Assembly (NCBI RefSeq): GCF_016595495.1
Contig: NZ_JAENIM010000016.1
Span: 103,355-167,354, forward strand
Source of the DNA: Persicirhabdus sediminis
GTDB taxonomy: Bacteria > Verrucomicrobiota > Verrucomicrobiia > Verrucomicrobiales > Akkermansiaceae
Length of the DNA: 64,000 nucleotides
Direction of reading: 5' to 3'
The translations under genes and the position numbers were made by a program. The notes below the pieces were generated by a model. It was given only the letters and a program-made list of their open reading frames with translations. It had not been told where the DNA came from and searched no databases. Position 1 is the stretch's first letter. Every line of letters starts with the position of its first letter. Of the stretch, positions 1 to 8,238 are shown piece by piece.

Positions 1-702
1 CTCTATGCGATTGTCATGGCTAGGCCAGATGCTGGCGAGCTATTGATAGATGGTCAGTTCAAAGCAGGAGAGGAGGCTAACATCCGCATTCTTGGTAGAG
101 ATGGATCAGTTGGGTTCAATGTGAAAGCTGACGGTAAACTCGCCATTGAGGTGCCGGCATTGTCTGATGAAAAATTCAAAAAACAAATCCCAGTAGCTTT
201 TGCTATTGAGGGTTTTGATGCCAAGGCGCCAAAGCTGGTAGAAGGGACTAACAACATGAGGCCATATCATGCCATCTGGAAGAAGTTGCAGGAAGATGCT
301 GAGTGGTTGAAGCGCAATGCCGCAGCCGTGAAGGAGGTGAAGCCAGCTATCGTGGCTGCAGAAGGTCCGCATCTCAGGTCAAAGCCGGCTCGAGGAGTTA
401 ATCCTTATCACGACAAGGATATGCGATTCACGCAAAGTAAAGATGGCAAGATGACTTATGCGATTGTGATGAAGGCACCAAAGCCTAACTCAACCTTGAT
501 TATTGAGTCATTTTTTGTCGAGCGCGAGGAGAAGCCGATTCGTCTGCTTGGTTATGATCAGCCAATTGAGTACGCGCTAAATGATAAGATGCAGATAGAA
601 ATTAAGGTGCCTAAGTTAGATGCCAAAGATTGGCCAGAGGATAGCCCCTTGGTGTTTGTGCTCGACGACTTCAAGTATACCAAACACTACGATGTAAAAT
701 AA
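1..702 (+). CDS. Alpha-L-fucosidase, C-terminal part (5' end outside window)
   Basis: The reading frame is open from base 1, so the start and catalytic domain lie upstream of the window. The visible part holds two copies of a module typical of the C-terminal beta-sandwich of GH29 fucosidases. The first begins LYAIVMARP and has an ILG turn and an IEVP strand. The second has MRFT, TYAIVM, LLGY and IKVP. A linker of about 60 residues with WKKL and AEWLKR joins them. The match is to the general pattern RFT..LYAI..LLG..W..L.VP of that family, recognised by eye. GH29 enzymes remove fucose from algal or host glycans, usually in the periplasm or outside. The duplicated C-terminal module is unusual. 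Without the catalytic domain, another beta-sandwich glycosidase is possible. Confidence 0.6.
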   Translation, partial: LYAIVMARPDAGELLIDGQFKAGEEANIRILGRDGSVGFNVKADGKLAIEVPALSDEKFKKQIPVAFAIEGFDAKAPKLVEGTNNMRPYHAIWKKLQEDAEWLKRNAAAVKEVKPAIVAAEGPHLRSKPARGVNPYHDKDMRFTQSKDGKMTYAIVMKAPKPNSTLIIESFFVEREEKPIRLLGYDQPIEYALNDKMQIEIKVPKLDAKDWPEDSPLVFVLDDFKYTKHYDVK

Positions 703-738
703 CTCCATCTTCGGATCGGAGAGGAATCCCCAAGCGTT

Positions 739-770
739 CAGAGGGTGCCAGCTGGTGCCCTCTGTTTTTT
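739..770 (+). terminator. Rho-independent terminator after the fucosidase
   Basis: CAGAGGG and CCCTCTG form a 7-bp stem (739-745 with 758-764), extended inward by TGCC/GGTG with G-T pairs and closed by an AGCT loop. Six or more T residues follow. The stem-loop contains CCAGCTGG. Confidence 0.85.
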
Positions 771-791
771 TATAGGGTAGTTAGCTTGGGA

Positions 792-911
792 TTATTTACG
801 CCACTCAACAACATAGCCGTTTACCCATTTGTAGGATGCCACTGGCATGAAGCCATCTTCTTTGATCTTTGGTTGTCGCCGGGCTGACGAATTTGAGACT
901 GTGGTATGCCT
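792..911 (-). pseudogene. Possible C-terminal gene remnant
   Basis: On the minus strand an open frame of about 40 codons ends in TAA at 792-794 and reads like real protein near its end (KEDGFMPVASYKWVNGY followed by VVEWRK). It has no plausible start: a stop at 912-914 precedes it and the only Met is internal. It may be the tail of a gene removed by rearrangement. I cannot name the family. It could also be chance, given its length. Confidence 0.25.
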
Positions 912-953
912 CTAATGACTTGCATCGTTCGTCAGAGTCGACAGGATGTGGGC

Positions 954-1625
954 GTGTCTGAATCAGTGAAAATTTCCGCAATTATCGTTGCTGCCGGTAG
1001 TAGCCGACGTATGGGTTTTGATAAATTGTTAGCTCCCTTAGCTGGTGAGCCAGTGCTCAAGCGCACGGTGGCTGCCTTTGCTCAATGTGATGCGGTGGCT
1101 GAGATCATCGTGGTGACTTCGCCCGAGCGCTATGAATTGGTGAAATCAGCAGCGGGAGAAAAACCAATTCAGCGAGTGGATGGCGGTGCTGATAGACACG
1201 ACTCTGTGGCTGCTGGATTGGCGGCTAGCGCTAGCCAGTATGATTTTGTTTCGGTACACGATGGTGCGCGACCATTGATCACGCCAGAGCAGATAGAAAA
1301 TGTGTTAGCTGAGGCGGTTGAGCATCGCGCGGCAACCAGCGCGCGACTGGTGACGGAAACCGTCAAGCGCTCTAACGAAGCCGGTTTTGTCACTCAGGCA
1401 GTGGACCGCGATAACCTTTGGTTGATGGAAACGCCACAGATATTTCAGGCTGAGTTGCTCAAGCGCGCGTACCTCGCTGTAGCTGAGAAAAATGAGCGAG
1501 TGACCGACGAGGTTTCCGCGCTCCAGCTGATAGGCGTGGCCACCAAGCTGGTGCAAAATCCTAGCCCAAACCCGAAAATCACTTTCCCGCACGACATCGC
1601 TCAGGCTGAAGAGTTGATGAAGTAA
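954..1625 (+). CDS. ispD: 2-C-methyl-D-erythritol 4-phosphate cytidylyltransferase
   Basis: IspD transfers CMP from CTP to methylerythritol phosphate in the cytoplasmic non-mevalonate isoprenoid pathway. The protein begins with the nucleotide-binding loop AAGSSRRMG..DKLL, followed by VHDGARP, TVK, METPQIF and TDEVSAL, all in family order. The GTG at 954 gives 223 residues starting MSESVKISAIIVAAG, the usual N-terminus for the family. The frame is open back to an ATG at 906, but that would add 16 residues without family resemblance. It stands alone, with a structured spacer before and a stem-loop after. No other isoprenoid gene is adjacent. Identification is firm; the start is likely. Confidence 0.93.
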   Translation: MSESVKISAIIVAAGSSRRMGFDKLLAPLAGEPVLKRTVAAFAQCDAVAEIIVVTSPERYELVKSAAGEKPIQRVDGGADRHDSVAAGLAASASQYDFVSVHDGARPLITPEQIENVLAEAVEHRAATSARLVTETVKRSNEAGFVTQAVDRDNLWLMETPQIFQAELLKRAYLAVAEKNERVTDEVSALQLIGVATKLVQNPSPNPKITFPHDIAQAEELMK

Positions 1626-1648
1626 GCGGACTGGCTTTTTAGTCCGCT
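1625..1648 (+). other. Stem-loop at the ispD stop codon
   Basis: AGCGGACT and AGTCCGCT form a perfect 8-bp stem around a GGCTTTTT loop, starting in the ispD stop codon. No T-tract follows, so it is a weak terminator candidate or a 3'-end stabilising structure. Confidence 0.45.
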
Positions 1649-1714
1649 AGGGCAAAGCTTTCACATTCTTCACTTGCATCCAGCTGGCTGACTCTATAAA
1701 AAACCGCTGGTTTT

Positions 1715-1786
1715 GCCCCAGTAGTTCAATGGATAGAACGAGGCTCTCCTAAAGCTTAGATGCAGGTTCGATTCCTGCCTGGGGTA
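1715..1786 (+). tRNA. tRNA-Arg (anticodon CCU)
   Basis: A full cloverleaf can be drawn. The acceptor GCCCCAG pairs with CTGGGGT, the D arm is GTTC/GAAC, the anticodon stem is AGGCT/AGCTT around loop CTCCTAA (anticodon CCT), and the T arm is GCAGG/CCTGC around TTCGATT. The discriminator is A and CCA is not encoded. It decodes AGG. Confidence 0.93.
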
Positions 1787-1934
1787 CTTGCTTAGATTTT
1801 CTGAATCTATTGTTAGTGCTTGGTTATTGTTTCCTCGATTGCCTGAAATACGCGCTCGCGATCTGGTCCATCGTCGAGCCAGCGGTGAAAGCGCTGGCTG
1901 AAGCTGAAAAACAGCAGGGTGAGGAAATGGTAAA

Positions 1935-2588
1935 TTAGATATAATCAGCTGCGTCCATATCAACTTCAGCTTTGCAAAAGAGCAGTTTAGGTAATGATTG
2001 GGAGAGTATAGAGCTTTTCTTAATGTCAGCCTTGATCGCTTTTTGAATATTTGTGGCGGCATCATTATCTTTGATTTCGTCAGCAAGATTTTTAACCTTT
2101 AGAGGGCGGTCTGGGTCTTGTTTCTTTTTTGCGTCTTTTACAATCTCATTGATTTTCTTATCTGTATCGGTGATATAGCTGAATGCTTTCCCGTAGATCT
2201 GATAAAGTCTATCAGGGTGAGAGAGTTCTATTTTTGTATAGACAAGCGCTAGCTTCTTTTTTGCGTCGAACCTGTTCAATTCTGCTTCTAGTGTTAGTTC
2301 GTTAAGATAAGGGGTCACGTGCTCGTGGGGTTTAGAATATGCGTGATTTGAGAATTTAGCAGTTTCTATACTTCTTAATATACCAACAGCTTGTAAATTG
2401 TGCTCTAGGAAAAGCTGAGAAAATTCGGCGTGTAGATCTAAGCGCCTTGTAATAAGTGATTCTATCAAATTTCTTTTCGAGGTGATGACTTGAGTACCGA
2501 AGAAAATGAAAACAGCAATTAGAGGACCTATGAGCATTAGGGCGACTTTTAAAAATTCCATAAATTTGGGGTCTATACAGTTGAGCAT
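1935..2588 (-). CDS. Hypothetical membrane-anchored protein
   Basis: This 217-residue protein is not recognised. Residues about 12-32 form one hydrophobic segment (VALMLIGPLIAVFIFF). The rest is charged and helix-rich, with a Lys/Asp-rich stretch near residue 150 (KDAKKKQDP), suggesting an inner-membrane anchor with a cytoplasmic helical domain. The start could be the first Met or the Met at residue 10 (MEFLKV). It lies alone, facing tRNA-Arg(CCU). I found no CCAGCT/AGCTGG word in it, unlike neighbouring genes, which together with the tRNA neighbour hints at acquired DNA. No partner gene or function can be suggested. Confidence 0.55.
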   Translation of the reverse strand: MLNCIDPKFMEFLKVALMLIGPLIAVFIFFGTQVITSKRNLIESLITRRLDLHAEFSQLFLEHNLQAVGILRSIETAKFSNHAYSKPHEHVTPYLNELTLEAELNRFDAKKKLALVYTKIELSHPDRLYQIYGKAFSYITDTDKKINEIVKDAKKKQDPDRPLKVKNLADEIKDNDAATNIQKAIKADIKKSSILSQSLPKLLFCKAEVDMDAADYI

Positions 2589-2737
2589 ATCTTAGTAATG
2601 CTATCTATCTGATTTATCAGTTAGCGTCCAGCGATTTCCTTTTATCGATACTGGCAGCTAGGTGGTGGTCTAGCTGATGAATAGGAAATTCGATTAGAGG
2701 GTGGGGGGAGGTTTTTTTAGTAGCTAAGCTTTCTCTC

Positions 2738-2838
2738 GCCCCTTTGGGGCTTGAAGGCTATTTTTCTGTTTACCCTGACCTGCGTTGAGCTTTCAGCTCT
2801 GCCTTGCTCAGGGCTGTAATCTCTCGGTCCTTTGGACC
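2738..2838. repeat. REP-like multi-hairpin element
   Basis: Three hairpins lie in a row. The first is GCCCC-TTT-GGGGC (2738-2750). The second is larger and bounded by CCCTGA and TCAGGG (2773-2813), with GAGC/GCTC inside. The third is GGTCC-TTT-GGACC (2826-2838). This hairpin, long structure, hairpin order matches the element at 7867-7966, although the bases differ. Such arrays are typical of sequences mobilised by RAYT transposases, one of which begins at 63679. The remaining 2589-2737 and 2839-3025 show no convincing gene. Confidence 0.45.
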
Positions 2839-3025
2839 TGTTGACTTAGAGGGGGGAAATCTGTTGGCTGCACTGGCTGGGTGCTTTGCAAGCCAGCTAG
2901 CGTTTTGAGCCGCAGATTTTCGCTAGCAATGATGTGTAATAACAAACAGTGGAGATCCCATCCATCAAGGTGGTGGGTGATTTGATCAAGATGGGCAGGT
3001 GGCCGGCTGAGTCAGCCAGCAAGAC

Positions 3026-3697
3026 CTACCCATTAGGCAGGATGTATGCCCAGGTGGCGACGACGTGGCAGGCGCTGCCGCCGAGCACAAAGAGGTGCCA
3101 GATGGCGTGGTTGAAGCGCAATTTTTCCCATGCGTAGAAGATGATGCCAGCTGAATAACAAAGCCCGCCGGCGACGAGCCATGATAGACCTGCGGCGGGA
3201 AGTGCGTCGATGACGGGTTTCATGGCGATGACCACAAGCCAGCCCATGAGGAGATAGAGGGCGGTGGATGCCCAACTGTCTTTTCTGCCTTTGAAGCATG
3301 TTTTGATAATGACGCCGGTGGCGGCGAGCGCCCAGACGGTGCCAAAGAGTGACCATCCCCAGGTGCCGCGAAGGCTAACGAGAGTGAGTGGGGTGTAGCT
3401 GCCAGCAATCAGCAAGTAGATGCAGGCGTGGTCGATGGTTTGGAAAATCGACTTCAGCTTGTGAGATTTGAAGCTGTGGTAGAGGGTGGAGGCGAGGTAG
3501 AGCAGAATGAGTGTGGCGCCAAAAATGCTGGCGGAAACAATGCGAAAGACATCACCAGCGGTGACCGTGAGCATGCCAACGAGTCCAACCAAGCTGAGCG
3601 CGACGCCAAATGCATGGGTGAGCATGCTGGCGCGCTCTTCTGCTGGGCTGTCGCAGAGTTCTGAATACTGCAAGGCAATGGATGAGGTCATTTTCAT
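3026..3697 (-). CDS. Hemolysin III / PAQR-type membrane protein
   Basis: This is a 223-residue, seven-helix membrane protein of the hemolysin III (TrhA/YqfA, PAQR) family. It shows the family's metal-site histidines and acidic residues: EE near the N-terminus followed by LTHAFG, LYHSF in helix 2-3, DHACIYLLIAGSYTP in the middle, and NHAIWHLFVLGGSACH at the C-terminus. Bacterial members are inner-membrane proteins linked to membrane energetics and unsaturated lipid homeostasis; haemolytic activity is reported for only a few. It is monocistronic, with about 200 bp of divergent promoter space to the repeat-protein gene at 3905. Length is normal for the family. Confidence 0.9.
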   Translation of the reverse strand: MKMTSSIALQYSELCDSPAEERASMLTHAFGVALSLVGLVGMLTVTAGDVFRIVSASIFGATLILLYLASTLYHSFKSHKLKSIFQTIDHACIYLLIAGSYTPLTLVSLRGTWGWSLFGTVWALAATGVIIKTCFKGRKDSWASTALYLLMGWLVVIAMKPVIDALPAAGLSWLVAGGLCYSAGIIFYAWEKLRFNHAIWHLFVLGGSACHVVATWAYILPNG

Positions 3698-3904
3698 TTA
3701 GCCGAAGTTAGCATTGTTAGCGTGAACTGTCGACTGGCTGAGTGCATTTGTTTCGCATCTGTCACCTTTGGGTTGATACAGCTGTTTGCTTGTGGTTTGG
3801 GGGTAAATGGCATTTTTTGATGTTATTTTGCCATAGTTGTTGAACAATTTGCCGCGAGTTGACGTATCTGTAAGATAATCGATTTTTTGCAATCGTTGTA
3901 AGCT

Positions 3905-5179
3905 ATGATGAAAAAGCCAGCTGAAAAGAAGATGTCCGTGATGCCGGTGATGGTGGCGGCGAGTTTTGTTATTGGTGGAATGATGGGCGCGGGTCTTAGC
4001 TCGCGGCTGGCGCCAGATGATGAAGCTAGAGTGGATGTTTCAGCGGATGGCCAGCGGCGATTAGCTAGCCAGATGGCGGCGGGAGCAGATTCTCATTCTG
4101 CTAGTAAACGCACCGGGGTGGCTAGCAAACGCGTGCGTTATACTCAGGATGAGGCGAGTGCTAAGTTGATGTCTGTGTTGGATCAGACTGACTCATTATT
4201 GCGCATGGAGTCGATGATCTCGCTGATTGGAAATATGGATAGTGCACAATTTTCCGAAGCATGTCAGTCGATCTGCGATCATCCGCTAGCTGACGTTAGA
4301 CGTGGTGAATTATCTATGCTCTATCGGGCGTGGGTGCAAAAAGATCCGCATGCGGCAATGCAGCATGTGATAGAAAATGATCCAGCTCCCGGCGTGCGAA
4401 TGAATGCGATTGCTGGCTGGGCGGCTAACGATCCAACAGCTGCGGTCGTATGGGCGCGCGAGCAGAAAGCTTTAGATGGAAGTGAGCAGTGGCTAACGGG
4501 CGTGGCGCGTGGCATTGCGGAGCAGGATGTGAATGCGGCGAAGGCTGTGTTAGCTGAAATTGAGGGGGCGGGTGGTCAGCGGCAAGCGCTAGCTGGCATG
4601 ATGCCATATATTACAGCTGGCGGATTTGAGTCTGCGCAGACGTGGCTGGCTAGCATTGATGATGCCTCGCTGCAGAATGAGGCATACCGCATGGCTGCTA
4701 GAAAGATGACCGACTTAGACGCGGCGCGAGCTGGTGAGTGGGCGAGTGAAATTACAGATGGCAAAACTCAGTCGCAGGTATTGGCTGCAGTTTCCAAACA
4801 ATGGGTGAAGACGGACATCGAGCAGGCGCAAAAATGGGTGGAAACCTTGCCTAGCGAAAGACGTAGAGATGCTGCCGCGGAGCTGGTGCGTGAGTTAGCC
4901 AAGACAGATCCTTATGCGGCCTCTGACTGGCTGTACTCGATGGGAGATGATGTTAGCCTGTCTCGGGCGCAGGAAATTTTAGCTTATACCGCAGCTAGAA
5001 ATAACCCGGGAGCTGCGCTGGAGGGGGCGACATTGATTCAAAACGAACAGAAGCGAAATAAGCATTTTACCACCATCTTAGGGCGCTGGATGAAAGAGGA
5101 TCCAGCTGGCGCGAAAGAATGGATGCAGGTGAATCAAGAGGTGATTCCCAGCAAAGTGCAGAAGTCTATTTACAAATAG
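3905..5179 (+). CDS. Membrane-anchored alpha-helical repeat protein
   Basis: The 424-residue protein has an N-terminal hydrophobic segment (residues about 11-31, VMVAASFVIGGMMGAGL) after a lysine-rich start, so it is membrane anchored or exported. From about residue 75 to the end it consists of degenerate helical repeats of about 30-35 residues. Their recurring core is W-x-x-x-D-P-x-A-A-x-x-W: WVQKDPHAA, WAANDPTAAVVWA, WVKTDIEQAQKWV, AKTDPYAASDWL and WMKEDPAGAKEWM. Proteins of this style are frequent in Verrucomicrobia and of unknown role, presumably protein-binding scaffolds. It is a single gene between hemolysin III and hisC. Real gene: certain. Function: not known. Confidence 0.8.
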   Translation: MMKKPAEKKMSVMPVMVAASFVIGGMMGAGLSSRLAPDDEARVDVSADGQRRLASQMAAGADSHSASKRTGVASKRVRYTQDEASAKLMSVLDQTDSLLRMESMISLIGNMDSAQFSEACQSICDHPLADVRRGELSMLYRAWVQKDPHAAMQHVIENDPAPGVRMNAIAGWAANDPTAAVVWAREQKALDGSEQWLTGVARGIAEQDVNAAKAVLAEIEGAGGQRQALAGMMPYITAGGFESAQTWLASIDDASLQNEAYRMAARKMTDLDAARAGEWASEITDGKTQSQVLAAVSKQWVKTDIEQAQKWVETLPSERRRDAAAELVRELAKTDPYAASDWLYSMGDDVSLSRAQEILAYTAARNNPGAALEGATLIQNEQKRNKHFTTILGRWMKEDPAGAKEWMQVNQEVIPSKVQKSIYK

Positions 5180-5304
5180 TCAGCGGGAGTGAGCTGGCGG
5201 CGCTGCGAGGTGCATGCTGTCAGCTGGTCGCGTGGTGAAAAAAAACACGCTAATTTCATGATATTCGCCATTGGCAAGCGGGCTAGACGCGCTAATCTGC
5301 GCGC

Positions 5305-6408
5305 ATGACGACTCAGAAATTCGCCAATCAATTTGTCTGCGACCTCGTGGCTTACGAACCCGGAAAGCCAATTGAGGAGACTGCCCGTGAGCTTGGGTTA
5401 GATCCCGATTCCATTGTGAAGCTCGCATCTAACGAGAACTCGCTTGGTCCTGCGCCGCTGGCGAAAAAAGCGCTCTGTGACATGGTCGATGAGCTGCACA
5501 TTTACCCAGACGGTGGTGGCTACAAGCTGCGTAGCGCGCTGGCTGAGAAATACGACCTCGGCATGGAGAATATCGTTCTCGGTAATGGTTCTAACGAAAT
5601 CATTGAGCTGTTATGCCATTGTTATCTTAACCGCGATGCTGAGCTGATTGCCGCTGAGCATGCTTTTGTGGTCTACAAGCTGATGGCGACCTTGTTTGGC
5701 GCCAAGTATGTAGAAGTGGCGGATCCTGATTTCATCCACGACCTCGACGGCATGGCGGACGCGATCACAGAAAATACTCGTCTGGTATTTGTGGCTAATC
5801 CAAACAACCCAACAGGGACGATGGTGACACAGGCGCAGCTAGATGCTTTTGTTGATAGACTGCCTGAGCATGTGGTGGCTGTATTTGACGAAGCTTATTT
5901 TGAATTTGTCCACGACGCGCCAGATACGGTGAAATATATCCGTGAAGGAAAAAATGTGGTGGTTCTGAGAACTTTCTCAAAGGCCTACGGGCTAGCTGGA
6001 TTGCGCATTGGTTACGGTTTGTGCGCGCCACAAGTCGCTGGCATTTTACAAAAAGCACGTCAGCCATTTAATACAAATGCGGCGGCTCAAGAGGCGGCGC
6101 TGGCTTCTCTAGCAGACACTCAGCACGTTGCAGATACCATTGCGATGAATGATGCTGGGCTGGCATTTTACGAAAAGGCATTTGATGAACGCGGGCTGGA
6201 GTATGTGAAAAGCTACGCTAACTTTGTGTTAGTAAATGTGGGTGATGGCGACAAGCTATTTGCTGATATGCTCAAGCAGGGCGTGATTGTGCGTGCCATG
6301 AGTGGCTACAAACTTCCTGGCTGGGTGCGTATTTCTGTCGGTACTGAAGCGGAAAATACCCGCTGCATCGAAGTGCTCGATCAAGTACTTGACTGCGCTA
6401 AGGCGTAA
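5305..6408 (+). CDS. hisC: Histidinol-phosphate aminotransferase
   Basis: A PLP-dependent class I/II aminotransferase of 367 residues, the usual HisC length. It converts imidazole-acetol phosphate to histidinol phosphate in histidine synthesis, in the cytosol. Seen in order: LASNENSLGP near the start, PDGGGYKLR, GNGSNEII, VANPNNPTGT, FDEAYFEF, the PLP-lysine motif FSKAYGLAGLRIGYG (Lys226), and a C-terminal GWVRISVGT. No other his gene is nearby, so it is scattered from the rest of the pathway. Broad-specificity aromatic aminotransferases share these motifs, but HisC is the best call. Confidence 0.92.
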   Translation: MTTQKFANQFVCDLVAYEPGKPIEETARELGLDPDSIVKLASNENSLGPAPLAKKALCDMVDELHIYPDGGGYKLRSALAEKYDLGMENIVLGNGSNEIIELLCHCYLNRDAELIAAEHAFVVYKLMATLFGAKYVEVADPDFIHDLDGMADAITENTRLVFVANPNNPTGTMVTQAQLDAFVDRLPEHVVAVFDEAYFEFVHDAPDTVKYIREGKNVVVLRTFSKAYGLAGLRIGYGLCAPQVAGILQKARQPFNTNAAAQEAALASLADTQHVADTIAMNDAGLAFYEKAFDERGLEYVKSYANFVLVNVGDGDKLFADMLKQGVIVRAMSGYKLPGWVRISVGTEAENTRCIEVLDQVLDCAKA

Positions 6409-6460
6409 TTTCCAGCTGGCTGAATTTCCTATCTATCCCTAACTCTATCTTTCTAGTCTG

Positions 6461-7822
6461 ATGATGAATTCTGATACCATTGCGGCTCTAGCTAGCGCGC
6501 CTGGAATGGGAGCTGTGGCTCTCGTGCGCGTTTCTGGTCCTGATGCATTTACGCTTTTTGGTGATAGCCTGAAGGCGGTGCCAAAGTCGCTCAGCGCTGT
6601 GGCCGACTATCCGGATCGCCAGGCTGTTTTAGCTAGATTACTAGATGCTGATGGTGAGATAGTCGATGAAGTGCTGGCGACCTGTTTCCATGGTCCGCGA
6701 AGCTTTACTGGCGAAGATGTCGTTGAGCTCGCGTGTCACGGTGGTGTGTTAGTCACGCGCCGTGTGCTCGAGCGCCTGCATGAGTTAGGCATTCGCGCGG
6801 CGTCTCCGGGTGAGTTTAGCCACCGTGCATTTCTTAATGGTAAGATGGACCTGACTCAGGCGGAGGCGATCATGGATTTGATTTCTGCGCAAACTGAGTT
6901 GGGAGTGCGCGCAGCTCACGAGCAGCTGCAAGGTAAGTTAGGTAACCAGTCGGAGCAAATTCGCACGCGGTTGATTGAGCTAACGGCACACGTCGAGGCT
7001 TACATTGATTTTCCAGATGAAGATATCGACCCTGAGACTGGCGACGAGTTAGTCAACAAGGTGGATGTGATCCTAGCTGGTATTGATAAGATGTTAGCTA
7101 GCTCTGAGCAAGGTCGCATTATCCGTGAGGGTGTGCGTACTGTGATTGCCGGTGAGCCAAATGCTGGTAAATCTAGCTTGTTGAATTGTCTGCTAGGATA
7201 CGAGCGTGCTATTGTTAGCGATCTAGCTGGTACAACCCGCGATACCGTTGAAGAGGTGGTTAATGTGCAGGGGATTCCGCTGCGTCTGGTAGACACTGCT
7301 GGCATGCGTGAGACGGAAGATGTCATCGAGCAGCAGGGGGTGGAGCGTGCAAAAATGCAGCTGCAGCAGGCTGATTTGGTGCTTGAGGTGGTTGATGTTA
7401 GTAAGCCGCACCATCGAGCTGTGGATGCAGCTAGTGTACAGGCGCGTCACCATATTTTAATTCTTAATAAATCCGACCTCGGTGAAGATTCCAGCTGGGC
7501 TGAGGTTGAGGGGGTTCGTATTTCCTGCAAGCAGGATCATGGCGTCGACGAGTTAGGGAATGTGATTATCAACGAGCTTTCTATGGGTGAAGGTGAGTGG
7601 GGTGGCCACGCGGTGGCTATCAATGCTCGTCACCAAGATTGCCTCAAGCGCGCTCGGGTTTCTATGTTAGCTGGCCGCGAGGCCTTAGTTGATGGCGTGA
7701 GCAGCGAGTTTATTTCTATGGATCTTCGCGATGCGATGGATTCCATCGGTGAGATCGCAGGTCGCATTGATACTGACGATGTGTTGGATCAAATTTTCAG
7801 CACTTTCTGTTTGGGGAAATAG
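6461..7822 (+). CDS. mnmE: tRNA modification GTPase MnmE
   Basis: MnmE works with MnmG to install the 5-carboxymethylaminomethyl group at wobble uridine 34. The 453-residue protein has the N-terminal formyl-THF-binding domain (DTIAALASAPGMGAVALVRVSG), the helical domain with SPGEFSHRAFLNGKMDL and AEAIMDLI, and an inserted G domain with GEPNAGKSSL, DLAGTTRDTVEE, DTAGMRE and NKSD. It ends in the diagnostic FCLGK with Cys450. A second ATG follows immediately, so the start is uncertain by one codon. The gene lies 52 bp after hisC. Confidence 0.97.
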   Translation: MMNSDTIAALASAPGMGAVALVRVSGPDAFTLFGDSLKAVPKSLSAVADYPDRQAVLARLLDADGEIVDEVLATCFHGPRSFTGEDVVELACHGGVLVTRRVLERLHELGIRAASPGEFSHRAFLNGKMDLTQAEAIMDLISAQTELGVRAAHEQLQGKLGNQSEQIRTRLIELTAHVEAYIDFPDEDIDPETGDELVNKVDVILAGIDKMLASSEQGRIIREGVRTVIAGEPNAGKSSLLNCLLGYERAIVSDLAGTTRDTVEEVVNVQGIPLRLVDTAGMRETEDVIEQQGVERAKMQLQQADLVLEVVDVSKPHHRAVDAASVQARHHILILNKSDLGEDSSWAEVEGVRISCKQDHGVDELGNVIINELSMGEGEWGGHAVAINARHQDCLKRARVSMLAGREALVDGVSSEFISMDLRDAMDSIGEIAGRIDTDDVLDQIFSTFCLGK

Positions 7823-7866
7823 GTTTTTCTCACGGCGCAGGGTGTGTCACGTCACGCTGGTTCCAT

Positions 7867-7966
7867 TTCCCCTCCGGGGAATCATCTGCTAGCCGGTAAC
7901 CACGGGTTGCACTCGCTGCGCTCGCTGACCCGCGGCTAAAGTCTTATAACCCTTCGGGTTAGTCAG
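7867..7966. repeat. REP-like multi-hairpin element next to a minisatellite
   Basis: A short hairpin TTCCCC-TCC-GGGGAA (7867-7881) is followed by a long stem based on CCACGGGT and ACCCGCGG enclosing GCACTCGCTGCGCTCGCTG. A closing hairpin TAACCC-TTC-GGGTTA lies at about 7947-7961. The layout equals that at 2738-2838 and resembles RAYT-associated repeats known from several phyla. The element runs straight into the tandem array. Confidence 0.5.
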
Positions 7967-7968
7967 AT

Positions 7969-8238
7969 GGCTGGGTTTCTAGCTGGGTTTCTGGCTGGGT
8001 TTCTGGCTGGGTTTCTGGCTGGGTTTCTGGCTGGGTTTCTGGCTGGGTTTCTGGCTGGGTTTCTGGCTGGGTTTCTGGCTGGGTTTCTGGCTGGGTTTCT
8101 GGCTGGGTTTCTGGCTGGGTTTCTGGCTGGGTTTCTGGCTGGGTTTCTGGCTGGGTTTCTGGTTGGGTTTCTAGCTGGGTTTCTAGCTGGGTTTCTAGCT
8201 GGGTTTCTAGCTGGGTTTCTAGCTGGGTTTCTAGCTGG
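7969..8238. repeat. 12-bp tandem repeat (minisatellite), 22 units plus a partial unit
   Basis: The unit is RGCTGGGTTTCT, perfectly spaced by 12 bp. Unit 1 and units 3-16 begin GGCT; unit 2 and units 18-22 begin AGCT; unit 17 carries GGTT. Because 12 is a multiple of three, frames stay open, spelling (AGFL)n on the plus strand and (NPAR)n on the minus strand; neither has gene-like ends. The unit contains the AGCTGG word enriched across the window. The blocks of identical variants point to recent expansion by slippage or unequal exchange. Confidence 0.95.

Noticed and set aside
1694..2086. Minus-strand frame over tRNA-Arg(CCU)
   Set aside because: It reads through the tRNA and is the usual false ORF produced by antisense tRNA sequence.
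7969..8238. CRISPR array
   Set aside because: There are no spacers: units follow each other directly every 12 bp and no cas gene is near.
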